A stretch of 64,000 bases of DNA from Xanthomonas floridensis (GCF_001642575.1 NZ_LXNG01000001.1:62001-126000); one strand, 5' to 3'. Counted from the first letter of the stretch, positions 26,603 to 35,833 are shown. Made by a program: numbers and translations. Notes: generated by a model not told the origin, from the sequence alone.

Positions 26603-27843
26603 ATGCACCGGCCGTCACGCAGGGCAGCGCTCCGGACTGGGAGCGCGTTCGTTCGGATTTCCCGCTGCTGATGCGGCAGGTGCACGGCAAGCCGCTGATC
26701 TATTTCGACAATGCCAACACCGGGCAAAAGCCGCTCCAGGTGATTGCGGCCACCGACGAGTTCTATCGCCGGCAGAACGCCAATGTCAGCCGCGCAGTGC
26801 ATGCGCTGGGAACCGAAGCAACCGATGCGTTCGAAGGCGCGCGCAGCAGGCTGGCGCGCTTTCTCAACGTGCGCGCCGACGAGCTGGTGCTGTGCAGCGG
26901 CACCACGTTCGCGATCAACCTGGTGGCTTACTCGTGGGCGCTGCCGCGGCTGGGCCCGGGTGATGTGATCCTGATCTCGCGCATGGAGCACCACGCCAAC
27001 ATCGTACCGTGGCAGCTGGTGGCCCAGCGCACCGGCGCCAGCATCCGCGTGGCCGAGATCACGCCCGATGGCGCGCTGGATCTGGACGCACTGCGCAAGG
27101 CGATGACGCCCGAGGTCAAGCTGCTCGCCGTTACGCATGTGTCCAACGTGTTGGGCACGGTGAACCCGGTGCGCGAGATCTGCCGCGACGCGCGCAAGCG
27201 CGGCATCGTCACCGTGGTGGACGGCTCGCAGGCGGCGCCGCACCGGCGTATCGACGTGGCCGCGATCGGCTGCGATTTCTATGCCATCACCGGCCACAAG
27301 ATGTGCGGCCCCACCGGTACCGGTGCGCTATGGGCGCGCCGCGAACACCTGCAGGCAATGCCGCCGTTTCTAGGCGGCGGCGAGATGATCAAGGAAGTCA
27401 GCTTCGAGGGCACCGTGTTCAACGATGCCCCGCACAAGTTCGAAGCCGGAACGCCCAATATCGCCGGCTTCGTGGGCCTGGGTGCGGCAGTGGACTATCT
27501 GGATACCCTCGGCCTTGCGCACGTGGAAGCCCGCGAGGCGGAGCTGCTGGCGCACTTCACAGAGGAGCTGCAGCGCATCGACGGCCTGCGCATCTTCGGC
27601 ACCACGCCCGACAAGGCAGCGGTGGTGTCGTTCCTGGTAGAAGGCGCCCACGCGCACGACCTGGCCACCCTGCTCGACCTGGAGGGCGTGGCCATCCGCT
27701 CCGGCCAGCATTGTGCGCACCCGCTGCTGCAGTACTACAACGTGGCCGCCACCTGCCGCGCTTCGCTGGCGTTCTACAACACCCACGACGAGATCGAGCG
27801 GTTTGTTGCTGCGCTGAAGAAAGTGCGGACGCTGCTCGGGTAA
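26599..27843 (+). CDS. sufS: Cysteine desulfurase SufS
   Basis: 414 residues, class II group of PLP cysteine desulfurases. The PLP lysine is Lys234 in ITGHKMCGPTG, and the persulfide cysteine is Cys372 in IRSGQHCAHPL. It supplies sulfur for SufBCD. SufE or SufU, its normal sulfur acceptor, is not in the window, so it must be encoded elsewhere. The TAA stop is followed at once by repeat DNA. Confidence 0.96.
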   Translation: MNAPAVTQGSAPDWERVRSDFPLLMRQVHGKPLIYFDNANTGQKPLQVIAATDEFYRRQNANVSRAVHALGTEATDAFEGARSRLARFLNVRADELVLCSGTTFAINLVAYSWALPRLGPGDVILISRMEHHANIVPWQLVAQRTGASIRVAEITPDGALDLDALRKAMTPEVKLLAVTHVSNVLGTVNPVREICRDARKRGIVTVVDGSQAAPHRRIDVAAIGCDFYAITGHKMCGPTGTGALWARREHLQAMPPFLGGGEMIKEVSFEGTVFNDAPHKFEAGTPNIAGFVGLGAAVDYLDTLGLAHVEAREAELLAHFTEELQRIDGLRIFGTTPDKAAVVSFLVEGAHAHDLATLLDLEGVAIRSGQHCAHPLLQYYNVAATCRASLAFYNTHDEIERFVAALKKVRTLLG

Positions 27844-28043
27844 GTAGCAGACCCTTCAGTTCTCTGCGCCGTTGCAGTTCCTTCTCCCGCCGGGAGAAGG
27901 TGCCCGTAAGGGGCGGATGAGGGTACGTGCAAAGCCTGGCGTTGCTCGGTAGTAGACCCTTCAGTTCTCTCTGCCATTGCGATCCTTCTCCCGCCGGGAG
28001 AAGGTGCCCGGAAGAGGCGGATGATGGTACATACGAAGCCTGG
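27831..28043. repeat. Two tandem copies of a ~105-base hairpin repeat downstream of sufS
   Basis: Copy 1 (27831-27940) and copy 2 (27941-28043) share a GCTCGG...AGACCCTTCAGTTCTCT lead, a CCTTCTCCC/GGGAGAAGG stem-loop (27880-27900 and 27983-28003) and GGCGGATGA.GGTAC. The stems are 103 bases apart. The first copy begins within the last codons of sufS. Same family as the repeat at 24420-24546. Confidence 0.8.
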
Positions 28044-28080
28044 TGTTGTTCGACTGCGTGAGCGCTTCGCTGCGCACCCT

Positions 28081-28101
28081 CCCCCCCCCCCCCCCCCCCC
28101 C
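28081..28101. repeat. Run of 21 C
   Basis: An uninterrupted C homopolymer between sufS and the GNAT gene. Such runs vary in length by slippage and are also error-prone in sequencing. Confidence 0.9.
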
Positions 28102-28254
28102 GGCCCGCGCTTGCGACGCGAGCGCTCCAAGGCACGCGCGCCCGTGGCGCGCAAGCCGTGCCTCTCGCGCCGACGGGAGAGTGGCTCGCTCAGCGGATCC
28201 TGCGCGCACCGAGCTAACTGGCATGCATAGCTGATGCAACCGACAAGCTCCAGC

Positions 28255-28304
28255 GATTCCCAATTCCCAATTCTCGATTCCCCATTCCCGATTCCCGATT
28301 CCCG
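28255..28304. repeat. GATTCCC heptamer array
   Basis: About seven degenerate GATTCCC/AATTCCC units directly upstream of the GNAT gene, complementary in sense to the array at 6696-6740. Confidence 0.88.
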
Positions 28305-28318
28305 CTAAACTGCCCCTC

Positions 28319-28858
28319 ATGCAGACCACCACCTTCCGCACTGCCACCGTCGATGACATCGACGCCCTTGTCCAGCTGGTGACCTCGGCCTATCGCGGCG
28401 ACAGCAGCCGTGCGGGCTGGACCACCGAGGCCGATATCCTCGATGGGGCCCGCATCGATCCGGCCGTGCTGCGTCAGGACATCCTGCGCGAGCGCAGCCT
28501 GGTGCTGCTGGTCGAACAGGATGGCCGCCTGCTGGCCTGCGCGCATATCGCCGACGACGACGGCACCGGGTATTTCGGCATGTTCGCGGTCGATCCGTCG
28601 CTGCAGGGCAGCGGGCTGGGCAAGACCTTGCTGGCCGAAGGCGAGCGCATCGTCTCCACCGAGTGGAGACTGCCGCTGATCCGTATGGCCGTGATCGACG
28701 TCCGGCACGAGCTGATCGCCTTCTACGAACGCCGCGGCTACCGCCGTACCGGTGTCTTCAAGCCCTTTCCGTATGGCGACGAACGCTTCGGCGTCCCCCT
28801 GCGCCAGGATCTGCGCTTCGAAGTCCTGGAAAAGCACTTCGAGCACGCCACGCCGTGA
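28319..28858 (+). CDS. GNAT-family N-acetyltransferase
   Basis: 179 residues. The acetyl-CoA binding segment is VDPSLQGSGLGKTLLAEGE (motif A, about residues 93-110), followed by FYERRGYRRTGVFKPF (motif B). Substrate unknown. Its TGA overlaps the GTG start of the Rieske gene, so the two are coupled, and they extend the suf operon. Confidence 0.88.
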   Translation: MQTTTFRTATVDDIDALVQLVTSAYRGDSSRAGWTTEADILDGARIDPAVLRQDILRERSLVLLVEQDGRLLACAHIADDDGTGYFGMFAVDPSLQGSGLGKTLLAEGERIVSTEWRLPLIRMAVIDVRHELIAFYERRGYRRTGVFKPFPYGDERFGVPLRQDLRFEVLEKHFEHATP

Positions 28859-29184
28859 GCGAGACCTGGACCTTCGTCTGCGCCAGTGATGCGTTGCTGC
28901 CCGGCGAAGTGCAGACCGTCTGGGACGAAGTGACCGACACCCCGATCGTGGTGTTCAACCTCGACGGCGCGCTGTATGCGCTGGAAGACCGCTGCAGCCA
29001 CGAGGACTACGAGCTGTCGCCCGGCAGCTTCGACCCGGTGGCAGGCACCATCGAATGCCAGCTGCATAGCGCCCGGTTCGATATCCGCGACGGGCGCCCG
29101 TTATGCGCGCCTGCCTACACCGCCGTCCCCAAGTTCCCGATCAAGCGCGAACACGACGGCATCTGGACCCGCGACGATCGCTGA
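28855..29184 (+). CDS. Rieske-type [2Fe-2S] ferredoxin
   Basis: 109 residues starting at GTG, set by the GTGA overlap with the GNAT stop. The cluster ligands are CSH near residue 44 and CQLH near residue 66, spaced as in the small non-heme oxygenase ferredoxin subunits. No oxygenase gene is near; proteins of this type are often found at the end of suf operons, where they may donate electrons or be client proteins. Cytoplasmic (no signal). Confidence 0.87.
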   Translation: MSETWTFVCASDALLPGEVQTVWDEVTDTPIVVFNLDGALYALEDRCSHEDYELSPGSFDPVAGTIECQLHSARFDIRDGRPLCAPAYTAVPKFPIKREHDGIWTRDDR

Positions 29185-29524
29185 CCGCGACGTCGCATAG
29201 GCAAGCAGCGCAGCGGGCAAGCAGAGGTCCCGCTACCGCCTGTCGGCAGGATTGCAAAGAAGAATGATTTGCATTTAAGATCGCAGCCCTTCAGGCCTTC
29301 TTAACAACTGGCCTTCTGCGATCCCATGCGCCCAGCCCTGCCCAGCCCCTGCTCCGCCCCATTCTTCTGCCTGCGCCCAATGGCGCTGCGCCCCGGTGTG
29401 TCTGCGAGATCGCTGCGGCGCACTGCGTCGGACTAGCTGGCGCGTCATTTCTTTCGTCATCCCCATCCCGCATCCGCCGAGCCGCCGCCAGGCCGGAGCA
29501 TCGTTTCCTTCTTCGAGACCTGCC
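29185..29524. other. Intergenic region with candidate iron-regulated promoter
   Basis: 340 bases between the Rieske gene and the siderophore receptor. It holds the promoter and Fur-like palindrome listed separately. No gene is seen. Confidence 0.5.
29252..29281 (+). promoter_or_regulatory. Candidate promoter with Fur-like operator
   Basis: TTGCAA and TAAGAT are spaced by 18 bases. The spacer contains AATGATTTGCATT (29263-29275), which matches the 13-base core of the Fur consensus (AATGATAATCATT) at 10 positions. The outer bases of the 19-mer match poorly. It lies about 245 bases before the receptor ATG. Confidence 0.42.
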
Positions 29525-31843
29525 ATGACTCCCAGGATTTCCCCGCTCGCGTCGGCCGTACTGTTGACGCTGTCCGCTCCTGCAATCGCCCAGCCCGGCG
29601 ATGCACCCGCGCCTCCGGGTGCGGTGGATCTGGATGCGATCCGGGTGCAGCAGGAACGCGCGCAGAAGCCGTCCTCCCCCAAGTACACCGAGGCGCTGCG
29701 CGACACCCCGCAGACCATCACGGTTGTCACCAAGCAGACCATGGACCAGCAGAACCTGCTGTCCCTGCGCGACGTGCTCAGCACCCTGCCCGGCATCACC
29801 TTCGGTGCTGGAGAAGGCGGCGGCGGGTATGGCGACAGTATCAACCTGCGCGGCTTCACCGCCAGCAGCGACATCACCACCGACGGCGTACGCGACAGCG
29901 CGCAGTACAGCCGCAGCGACACCTTCAACCTGGAATCGGTGGAACTGATCAATGGCGCCAACTCGGCCATGTCCGGTGCCGGTTCGGTTGGCGGCAACAT
30001 CAACCTGGTCACCAAGACCGCCGGCCAGGGCGATTTCACCAACGTGCTGATCGGCGGCGGCAGCGACCGTTATGGCCGCCTCACCGTCGACAGCAACTAC
30101 GATTTCGACAATGGCACCGCGGTGCGTCTGAACGCGATGGGCCACACCCAGGACGTGCCGGGCCGCGATGAGGAATTCCGCCATCGCTGGGGCTTCGCGC
30201 CGTCGGTGACGTTCGGCCTGGGCTCGGACACGCGCTTCACACTGAGCTACCTGCACCAGCACGACAACAACCTGCCGCAGTACGGCGTGCCGTTCGCGCT
30301 TAGCCCGTTCAACGATGGCCCGCTGCCGGGCGTGGACCCGGAGACCTTCTTCGGCTACCGCAACACCTCGCGTCAGGAGATCGACGTGGACATGCTGACC
30401 GGCGTGCTGGACATGGATTTCAGCGACACTTTCAAGCTGCGCAGCCTGGCGCGCCTGCAGCGGGTGGACCAGTTCCTCAACGCCACCGCGCCGCAGGGCA
30501 CCTGGTGCCTGCCCAACGGCACCGACCCGTACACCGGGCGTGCCTGTGTCGGCCAGCCGCCGGCCACCTGGAACCCGAACAGCGGCCCGCGCGGGTTGGT
30601 GCGCGACACCGAGAACTTCATCGCGCACAGCCAGACCGACCTGACCGCGACCCTGCACACCGGCGCCATCGAGCACCGCGTGGTCGCCGGCGTTGCCTTC
30701 AGCAAGGAAGACTTCGAACTGGACAGCGGCACGCTGTTCCGTAATGCCGACGGTTCCACCACCGGCATCACCTACCCGCTGCAGTCCTTCGACAATCCGT
30801 ACAACATCTGGACCGGCCCGCAGAACTATGTGCGCACCGGCCACAGCAAGGGCAGCCTGACCAACCAGGCGGTATACCTGTTCGACACCCTGCAGTTCAA
30901 CGAGCAGTGGATGCTCAATGTCGGCGGCCGCTACGAGCACAACGAAGGCGACAGCACCACCTATACCGTCAATGCCGCGGGCAATGTCACCGGGGTTGCC
31001 GCCGGCTTCCCGGCCGGCAGCAAGGAAGACCTGTTCTCCTACCGTGCCGGCCTGGTGTTCAAGCCGGTCGACACCGCCAGCCTGTATCTGTCCTACGCCA
31101 ACAGCAAGACGCCCTCCAAGGCCTCGGTCAACGGCTCGTGCACCCCGATCGCCACTGCCACCGCCGGTGCCAACTGCAATGTGGCGCCGGAAACGGCGGT
31201 CAATATCGAACTGGGCGGCAAGTGGGACGTACTGGATGAGCGCCTGGCGCTGACCGCAGCGGTGTTCCGCAACGAGCGCGAAAACTACAAGGTCAACAGT
31301 GGCGACCCGCTGATTCCCGAGCAGGTCCTGGACGGCAAGGCGCGCGTGGACGGTATCGCACTTGGCGCGGCCGGCTACCTGACCGACCGCTGGTCGATCT
31401 TCGCCAACTACACCTTCCTGGACAGCGAGGTGCTGCAGAGCGTCTCCAATCGCACCGAAAGCCTCACCGGCGACCCGGTCGCCGGACGCGAACTGGTGCA
31501 GACCCCGCGCAATGCCGGCAACATCTGGACCACCTACACGCTCAACCAGTGGACCTTCGGCTACGGCGTCACCTACCAAGGCGGGTTCTATCCGAACAAC
31601 GCCTCGGCCGCCGCCTACGTCAAGACCGATGATTACTGGGTGCACCGCGCCATGGTCGGCCTGCGCGTCAACGACTGGCTCAGCCTGCAGTTGAACGTCA
31701 ACAACCTGTTCGACGAGGAGTACTACACCAGCGTGCGCAACAACCTCACCGTCAATGCAGCCGGCACGGTCACCGCCGGCAGCGGCTGGGCCCTGCCGGG
31801 CGAAGGCCGCTCGGCAGTGTTGAACGCCACCTTCAGCTTCTGA
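29525..31843 (+). CDS. TonB-dependent catecholate-type siderophore receptor
   Basis: 772 residues: a signal peptide (to about residue 22), a plug domain (TPQTITVVTKQTMDQQNLLSL, LSTLPGITFGAGEGG, GSVGGNINLVTK) and a 22-strand barrel ending in the aromatic outer-membrane sorting signal LNATFSF. The plug and barrel resemble the Fiu/PiuA branch, and the next gene is a PiuC-type dioxygenase, which is the normal partner of Fiu/PiuA. It imports ferric siderophore across the outer membrane with TonB energy. ATG 29525 begins the signal sequence. Expression is likely to be Fur-repressed. Confidence 0.9.
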   Translation: MTPRISPLASAVLLTLSAPAIAQPGDAPAPPGAVDLDAIRVQQERAQKPSSPKYTEALRDTPQTITVVTKQTMDQQNLLSLRDVLSTLPGITFGAGEGGGGYGDSINLRGFTASSDITTDGVRDSAQYSRSDTFNLESVELINGANSAMSGAGSVGGNINLVTKTAGQGDFTNVLIGGGSDRYGRLTVDSNYDFDNGTAVRLNAMGHTQDVPGRDEEFRHRWGFAPSVTFGLGSDTRFTLSYLHQHDNNLPQYGVPFALSPFNDGPLPGVDPETFFGYRNTSRQEIDVDMLTGVLDMDFSDTFKLRSLARLQRVDQFLNATAPQGTWCLPNGTDPYTGRACVGQPPATWNPNSGPRGLVRDTENFIAHSQTDLTATLHTGAIEHRVVAGVAFSKEDFELDSGTLFRNADGSTTGITYPLQSFDNPYNIWTGPQNYVRTGHSKGSLTNQAVYLFDTLQFNEQWMLNVGGRYEHNEGDSTTYTVNAAGNVTGVAAGFPAGSKEDLFSYRAGLVFKPVDTASLYLSYANSKTPSKASVNGSCTPIATATAGANCNVAPETAVNIELGGKWDVLDERLALTAAVFRNERENYKVNSGDPLIPEQVLDGKARVDGIALGAAGYLTDRWSIFANYTFLDSEVLQSVSNRTESLTGDPVAGRELVQTPRNAGNIWTTYTLNQWTFGYGVTYQGGFYPNNASAAAYVKTDDYWVHRAMVGLRVNDWLSLQLNVNNLFDEEYYTSVRNNLTVNAAGTVTAGSGWALPGEGRSAVLNATFSF

Positions 31844-31853
31844 CCTTGTGAAG

Positions 31854-31878
31854 CGCCACCCGCCCTGCGCGGGTGGCG
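31854..31878 (+). other. Hairpin between receptor and piuC
   Basis: CGCCACCCGC and its complement form a perfect 10-base stem with a 5-base loop in the 48-base gap. There is no T tract. It could stabilise the receptor mRNA end or lower downstream expression. Confidence 0.6.
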
Positions 31879-31891
31879 TGGAGACCACCGC

Positions 31892-32578
31892 ATGCTGCTG
31901 CCCATTCCCGATGTCCTCGACGCCACGCAACTGGGCGCATTGCGTGCGCGGCTGGACGCGGCCGACTGGGCCGATGGCCGCATCACCGCCGGCCATCAAT
32001 CCGCGCAGGCCAAGGACAATGCACAGCTGCCTGAAGACAGCACCAGCGCGCGCGAGGCCAGCGCGCTGGTGCTGGACGCGCTGTCGCGCAGCAGCACGTT
32101 CTTTTCCGCGGTCCTGCCGCGGCGGATCTATCCGCCGTTGTTCAATCGCTACAGCGGCGGGCAATCGTTCGGGTATCACGTGGACAACGCGGTGCGCTAC
32201 GACCGCAGCCGTGGTGGCGCCGAGCCGGTGCGTACCGATGTTTCCGGCACGCTGTTTCTCAGCGACCCGGACAGCTACGACGGCGGCGAGCTGGTGATCG
32301 AAGACACCTACGGCACGCAATCGGTCAAGCTGCCCGCCGGACATCTGGTGATCTACCCCGGCACCAGCCTGCACAAGGTCAACCCGGTCACCCGCGGCAC
32401 GCGCGTGGCGGCATTCTTCTGGACCCAGAGCATGCTGCGCGATGCGGCGCAGCGCCGGCTCTTGTTCGAACTGGATGTCTCGATTCGGCGGCTGACGCAG
32501 GACACGCCGGGGCACCCGTCGCTGATCCAGCTCACCGGCGTGTATCACAACCTGTTGCGGCAGTGGGCCGATGTCTGA
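31892..32578 (+). CDS. PiuC/YbiX-type Fe(II)/2-oxoglutarate dioxygenase
   Basis: 228 residues of the PKHD hydroxylase family. The metal site HxD lies in [11 protein letters not shown] and the distal His in [13 protein letters not shown], which also gives the 2-oxoglutarate arginine. E. coli ybiX stands beside fiu, and piuC beside piuA in Pseudomonas. The substrate is unknown; it is thought to serve iron uptake. Overlaps the next gene by 8 bases. Confidence 0.93.
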   Translation: MLLPIPDVLDATQLGALRARLDAADWADGRITAGHQSAQAKDNAQLPEDSTSAREASALVLDALSRSSTFFSAVLPRRIYPPLFNRYSGGQSFGYHVDNAVRYDRSRGGAEPVRTDVSGTLFLSDPDSYDGGELVIEDTYGTQSVKLPAGHLVIYPGTSLHKVNPVTRGTRVAAFFWTQSMLRDAAQRRLLFELDVSIRRLTQDTPGHPSLIQLTGVYHNLLRQWADV

Positions 32579-33317
32579 GCCCGCGCCGGATCCCGCACTG
32601 CTGTGCACGCAGCCCGAGCAGGCCATCGCCTCGCTGCGCGGGGCCGCAGCCGGCCACGACAGCACTGCGCAGTTGCTGCTCGCACAGCTGTATGCCGAAG
32701 GACGCGGCGTCCCGGCCGACCCGGCCACGGCGATGCTGTGGTACGAAGTGGCCGCCAATGCCGGGCAGCCGGCGGCCATGAACCAACTCGGCCGTTGCCA
32801 CGAGCTGGGCTTCGGCACGCCCGTCAACGATGCATTGGCGGCGCTGTGGTACCGCCGCGCCGCCGACCATGGCCTGGACTGGGGCATGTACAACCTGGCG
32901 CATCTGCATGCCTCCGGACGCGGAGTGGCACAGGACCAGACGCAGGCCCTGGCGCTGTATCGCCAGGCCGCCGAATGCGGGCATGCCAAGTCGATGAACT
33001 TCCTGGCGCGCTACCTCGACCAGGGCCTGGCCTGCACCGCTGACCCGCATGCCGCGCGCGACTGGTATCGCAGGTCTGCCGAGGCCGGCGACTTTCGCGG
33101 TCAGGCCAGCTACGCCACCTTGCTGGCCGATACGGGCGCGCTCGATCAAGCCGAGCGGTGGATGCGCCGCGCCATCGCCGGTGGGCATGCCGGCTTCCTG
33201 CGCCAGCTCACCGCCCTGCTCGGCAACGCGCCGCAGCCGCGCCTGCGCGCGCTGCTGGACGAGGTGACGGCGCGGCAATCGCAGTTGCAGGCAACCGCCG
33301 CTGCGGTCACGGCCTGA
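32571..33317 (+). CDS. Sel1-repeat (TPR-like) protein
   Basis: 248 residues with no signal peptide. It carries about five Sel1 repeats of roughly 36 residues (for example [29 protein letters not shown] split between two units), covering residues 30-210. Sel1 arrays mediate protein contacts. It overlaps piuC by 8 bases and is linked to piuC in many proteobacteria, so it may act with the dioxygenase. Confidence 0.87.
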   Translation: MSEPAPDPALLCTQPEQAIASLRGAAAGHDSTAQLLLAQLYAEGRGVPADPATAMLWYEVAANAGQPAAMNQLGRCHELGFGTPVNDALAALWYRRAADHGLDWGMYNLAHLHASGRGVAQDQTQALALYRQAAECGHAKSMNFLARYLDQGLACTADPHAARDWYRRSAEAGDFRGQASYATLLADTGALDQAERWMRRAIAGGHAGFLRQLTALLGNAPQPRLRALLDEVTARQSQLQATAAAVTA

Positions 33318-33324
33318 GCCCCTC

Positions 33325-33963
33325 ATGTCGCGACCTGCCGCCACCACCGCCAGTGCCCAGCAACGCCGCGGATTCTGGCTGCGCATGCTGCATCAATGGC
33401 ACTGGATCAGCTCGGCGCTGTGCCTGATCGGCATGCTGCTGTTTACGATCACCGGGCTGACCCTCAATCACGCTGCGCGGATCGAAGCCAGCCCATCCAC
33501 CGAGCAACGCACGCTCACCCTGCCAGCGGCCTTGTTGAAAACCCTGGGCAGCCGGCAGGACGGCGATGCACCGCTGCCGCCCCGCGTGGCGCAGTGGCTC
33601 GGACGCGAGCTCGATGTCAGCATCGGCACACGCAACGGCGAATGGTCCGCAGACGAGGTGTATGTCGCGCTTCCGCGCCCCGGTGGCGATGCCTGGCTGA
33701 GCGTGGACCGCAACACCGGTGCGATCGAATACGAGCGCACCTCGCGTGGCTGGGTCGCCTATCTCAACGACCTGCACAAGGGCCGCAACGCCGGGCCGGC
33801 GTGGGGCTGGTTCATCGACGTGTTCGCCATCGCCTGCCTGGTGTTCTGCATCACCGGGCTGTTCCTGCTGCATCTGCATGCGCGCCAGCGCCGCATGACC
33901 TGGCCGCTGGTCGGCCTGGGCCTGTTGATTCCGCTGCTGCTTGCCCTGCTGTTGATCCACTGA
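33325..33963 (+). CDS. PepSY-associated transmembrane protein
   Basis: 212 residues. One transmembrane helix near residues 27-48, a periplasmic domain of about 100 residues ([28 protein letters not shown]), and two closely spaced helices at the C-terminus. Histidines flank the membrane segments ([23 protein letters not shown]), as in PepSY_TM proteins that are thought to pass electrons across the inner membrane. In this operon it is the best candidate for the link between the cytosolic diflavin reductase and periplasmic DUF2271. Confidence 0.85.
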   Translation: MSRPAATTASAQQRRGFWLRMLHQWHWISSALCLIGMLLFTITGLTLNHAARIEASPSTEQRTLTLPAALLKTLGSRQDGDAPLPPRVAQWLGRELDVSIGTRNGEWSADEVYVALPRPGGDAWLSVDRNTGAIEYERTSRGWVAYLNDLHKGRNAGPAWGWFIDVFAIACLVFCITGLFLLHLHARQRRMTWPLVGLGLLIPLLLALLLIH

Positions 33964-33983
33964 CCCCTTCCTCGGAGACGACC

Positions 33984-34499
33984 ATGCGCGCCACCCTGAC
34001 CATCGCCCTGAGCGGCCTGCTCGCCATGCCGGCGTATGCGGCCACGCTCGATATCACTGTCGAGATTCCCAAGCTCAATGTCGCCGAATACCACCGCCCC
34101 TATGTGGCGATCTGGCTCGAAGGCGCGGACCAGAAAGTCGCCGCCAACCTGGCGGTCTGGTATCAATCCAAGGACACCGCCGAAGGCCACGGCACCAAGT
34201 GGTTGCCGGATCTGCGTCAGTGGTGGCGCAAGAGTGGCCGCACGCTGGACGTGCCGGTCGATGGCGTCACCGGCCCCACCCGGCCTGCCGGCGCGCATGC
34301 GTTGTCGTTCACCGATACCAAGGGCGCGCTGAAGTCGCTGCCGGCCGGCCAGTACACGCTGGTGGTGGAAGCTGCGCGCGAAGTCGGTGGCCGCGAGTTG
34401 GTCAAGGTGCCTTTCACCTGGCCGGCCACCTCGGCGCAGTCTGCCAAGGCCAGCGGCAACAGCGAGCTGGGCACGGTGAGCCTGACCGCCAAGCCGTGA
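33984..34499 (+). CDS. DUF2271 periplasmic protein with predicted FMN attachment site
   Basis: 171 residues with a signal peptide (cleaved after AYA, about residue 19). The motif D93-G-V-T-G-P-T99 matches the ApbE flavinylation consensus Dxx(S/T)Gx(S/T), where FMN is attached to the last Thr/Ser, here Thr99. An ApbE gene follows three genes downstream. DUF2271 has been linked to extracytosolic flavinylation in genome surveys. I infer an electron carrier in the periplasm. It lies 20 bases after the PepSY gene, and 169 before the DUF4198 gene. Confidence 0.83.
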   Translation: MRATLTIALSGLLAMPAYAATLDITVEIPKLNVAEYHRPYVAIWLEGADQKVAANLAVWYQSKDTAEGHGTKWLPDLRQWWRKSGRTLDVPVDGVTGPTRPAGAHALSFTDTKGALKSLPAGQYTLVVEAAREVGGRELVKVPFTWPATSAQSAKASGNSELGTVSLTAKP

Positions 34500-34668
34500 T
34501 GCAGGTGCGCGCCGATGCAGTGCCGCCGTGCACGCATCCATGTGCAAGACCCACGCGCCGCATTGCGCAGACGCATATCCACTTTCATCCCCCACGCATC
34601 CACGCAGTGCCGCAGTGCGCTGATCAGACACGTGATCCACCCGCCTTATCGTCCTTCAAGGAGTTGTC

Positions 34669-35472
34669 ATGAAACGTTCGCATGTCCTGATCGCGCTGCT
34701 TGCCGCACTTCCCGTCAGTGCGTTCGCGCACAAGGCCTGGCTGCTGCCCTCGCAGACCGTCATTGCCGGCGAAGCGCCGTGGATCACCGTCGATGCCGCG
34801 GTCTCCAACGACCTGTTCTATTTCAACCATGTGCCGTTGCGGCTGGACAACCTCAGCATTACCGCACCCGATGGCAGCGCGCTCAAGCCGGAAAACCCGG
34901 CCACCGGCAAATACCGCAGCGTGTTCGACCTGCAGCTCACCCAGCCCGGCACCTACAAGCTCGGCATCGTCAATGCCGGCCTGTTCGCCAGCTGGAAGGA
35001 AGACGGCAAGCCCAAGCGCTGGCGCGGCAACGAAGCCAGCTTCGCCACCGAAGTACCCAAGAACGCCCAGGACTTGCAGGTATCGCAATCGCTCAACCGC
35101 GTGGAAACCTTCGTCACCCGCGGTGCACCGACCACCACCGTCTTCAAGCCCAGCGGCAAGGGCATCGAGCTGGTGCCGGTCACCCATCCCAATGACCTGG
35201 TCGCCGGCGAAGCCGCGCAGTTCACCCTGCAACTGGATGGCAAGCCGGCCGCCGGGCTGGAGATCGAGATCGTGCGCGGCGGCACCCGCTACCGCGATGC
35301 GCAAAACGAGATCAAGCTCAAGACCGACGCCAAGGGCGGCTTCAGCGTGACCTGGCCGGAGCCTGGCATGTATTGGCTGGAAACCAGCAGCGAAGACAGC
35401 AAGACCTCGCTGCCGCAGGCAAAGCAGCGTCGCCTGGGCTATGTGGTGACGCTGGAAGTGCTGCCGCAATAA
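34669..35472 (+). CDS. DUF4198 periplasmic protein
   Basis: 267 residues, signal peptide cleaved after SAFA (about residue 21), mature protein beginning [12 protein letters not shown], the hallmark histidine start of the DUF4198 family. Predicted all-beta with two Ig-like domains. Family members lie next to metal or siderophore uptake genes and are thought to bind metal or sit with transporters. AAGGAG precedes the ATG. Confidence 0.85.
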   Translation: MKRSHVLIALLAALPVSAFAHKAWLLPSQTVIAGEAPWITVDAAVSNDLFYFNHVPLRLDNLSITAPDGSALKPENPATGKYRSVFDLQLTQPGTYKLGIVNAGLFASWKEDGKPKRWRGNEASFATEVPKNAQDLQVSQSLNRVETFVTRGAPTTTVFKPSGKGIELVPVTHPNDLVAGEAAQFTLQLDGKPAAGLEIEIVRGGTRYRDAQNEIKLKTDAKGGFSVTWPEPGMYWLETSSEDSKTSLPQAKQRRLGYVVTLEVLPQ

Positions 35473-35833
35473 GAGCAGCCGACAACACCGCCGCGCCGCT
35501 ATCTTGCGGGCGCGGCCGGTGCGCGGAATCGGTCTGTCCCGCTCGTACATTCCGGTTCCTGCGAGCCGTCCATGCCCACCCGGTCACTGCGCGCTACGTG
35601 CCTTAGCCGCAGTAACGGCAGCGCACGCAACGGTTCTGGCGACATGCCAGGCCTCTTGCACGATGGAGCCGTCTCCGCGTTGCTGTCCGCGTGGCGACTG
35701 ACCACGCTGGCATGGTCGAAAGGTGCGCACGGCCGATGGCGTCGATCGCCGAACCATCAGGACGCTGATGCAATCGGCTGCGCCGCACGTCACCATCATG
35801 TTTCCTGCCGCAGTGCCCGCTCACACTCCACGT
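35473..35833. other. Gap between DUF4198 and apbE
   Basis: 361 bases in which I see no gene, terminator or clear promoter. Open frames here are short and compositionally like antisense shadow frames. apbE could have its own promoter in it. Confidence 0.4.

Larger units (their letters stand above)
28044..28318. other. Rest of the sufS-GNAT gap
   Basis: About 275 bases holding a third partial repeat start, the 21-base C run at 28081-28101 and a heptamer array at 28255-28304. No gene seen. Confidence 0.5.

Noticed and set aside
27844..28318. Small genes read from the frames around the C run
   Set aside because: They consist of translated repeats and a poly-Pro run produced by the C homopolymer, with no ribosome binding site.
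29291..32989. A 1232-codon open frame on the minus strand opposite the siderophore receptor, piuC and the Sel1 gene
   Set aside because: It spans three real genes on the other strand and has no recognisable domain; length alone is not evidence at this base composition.
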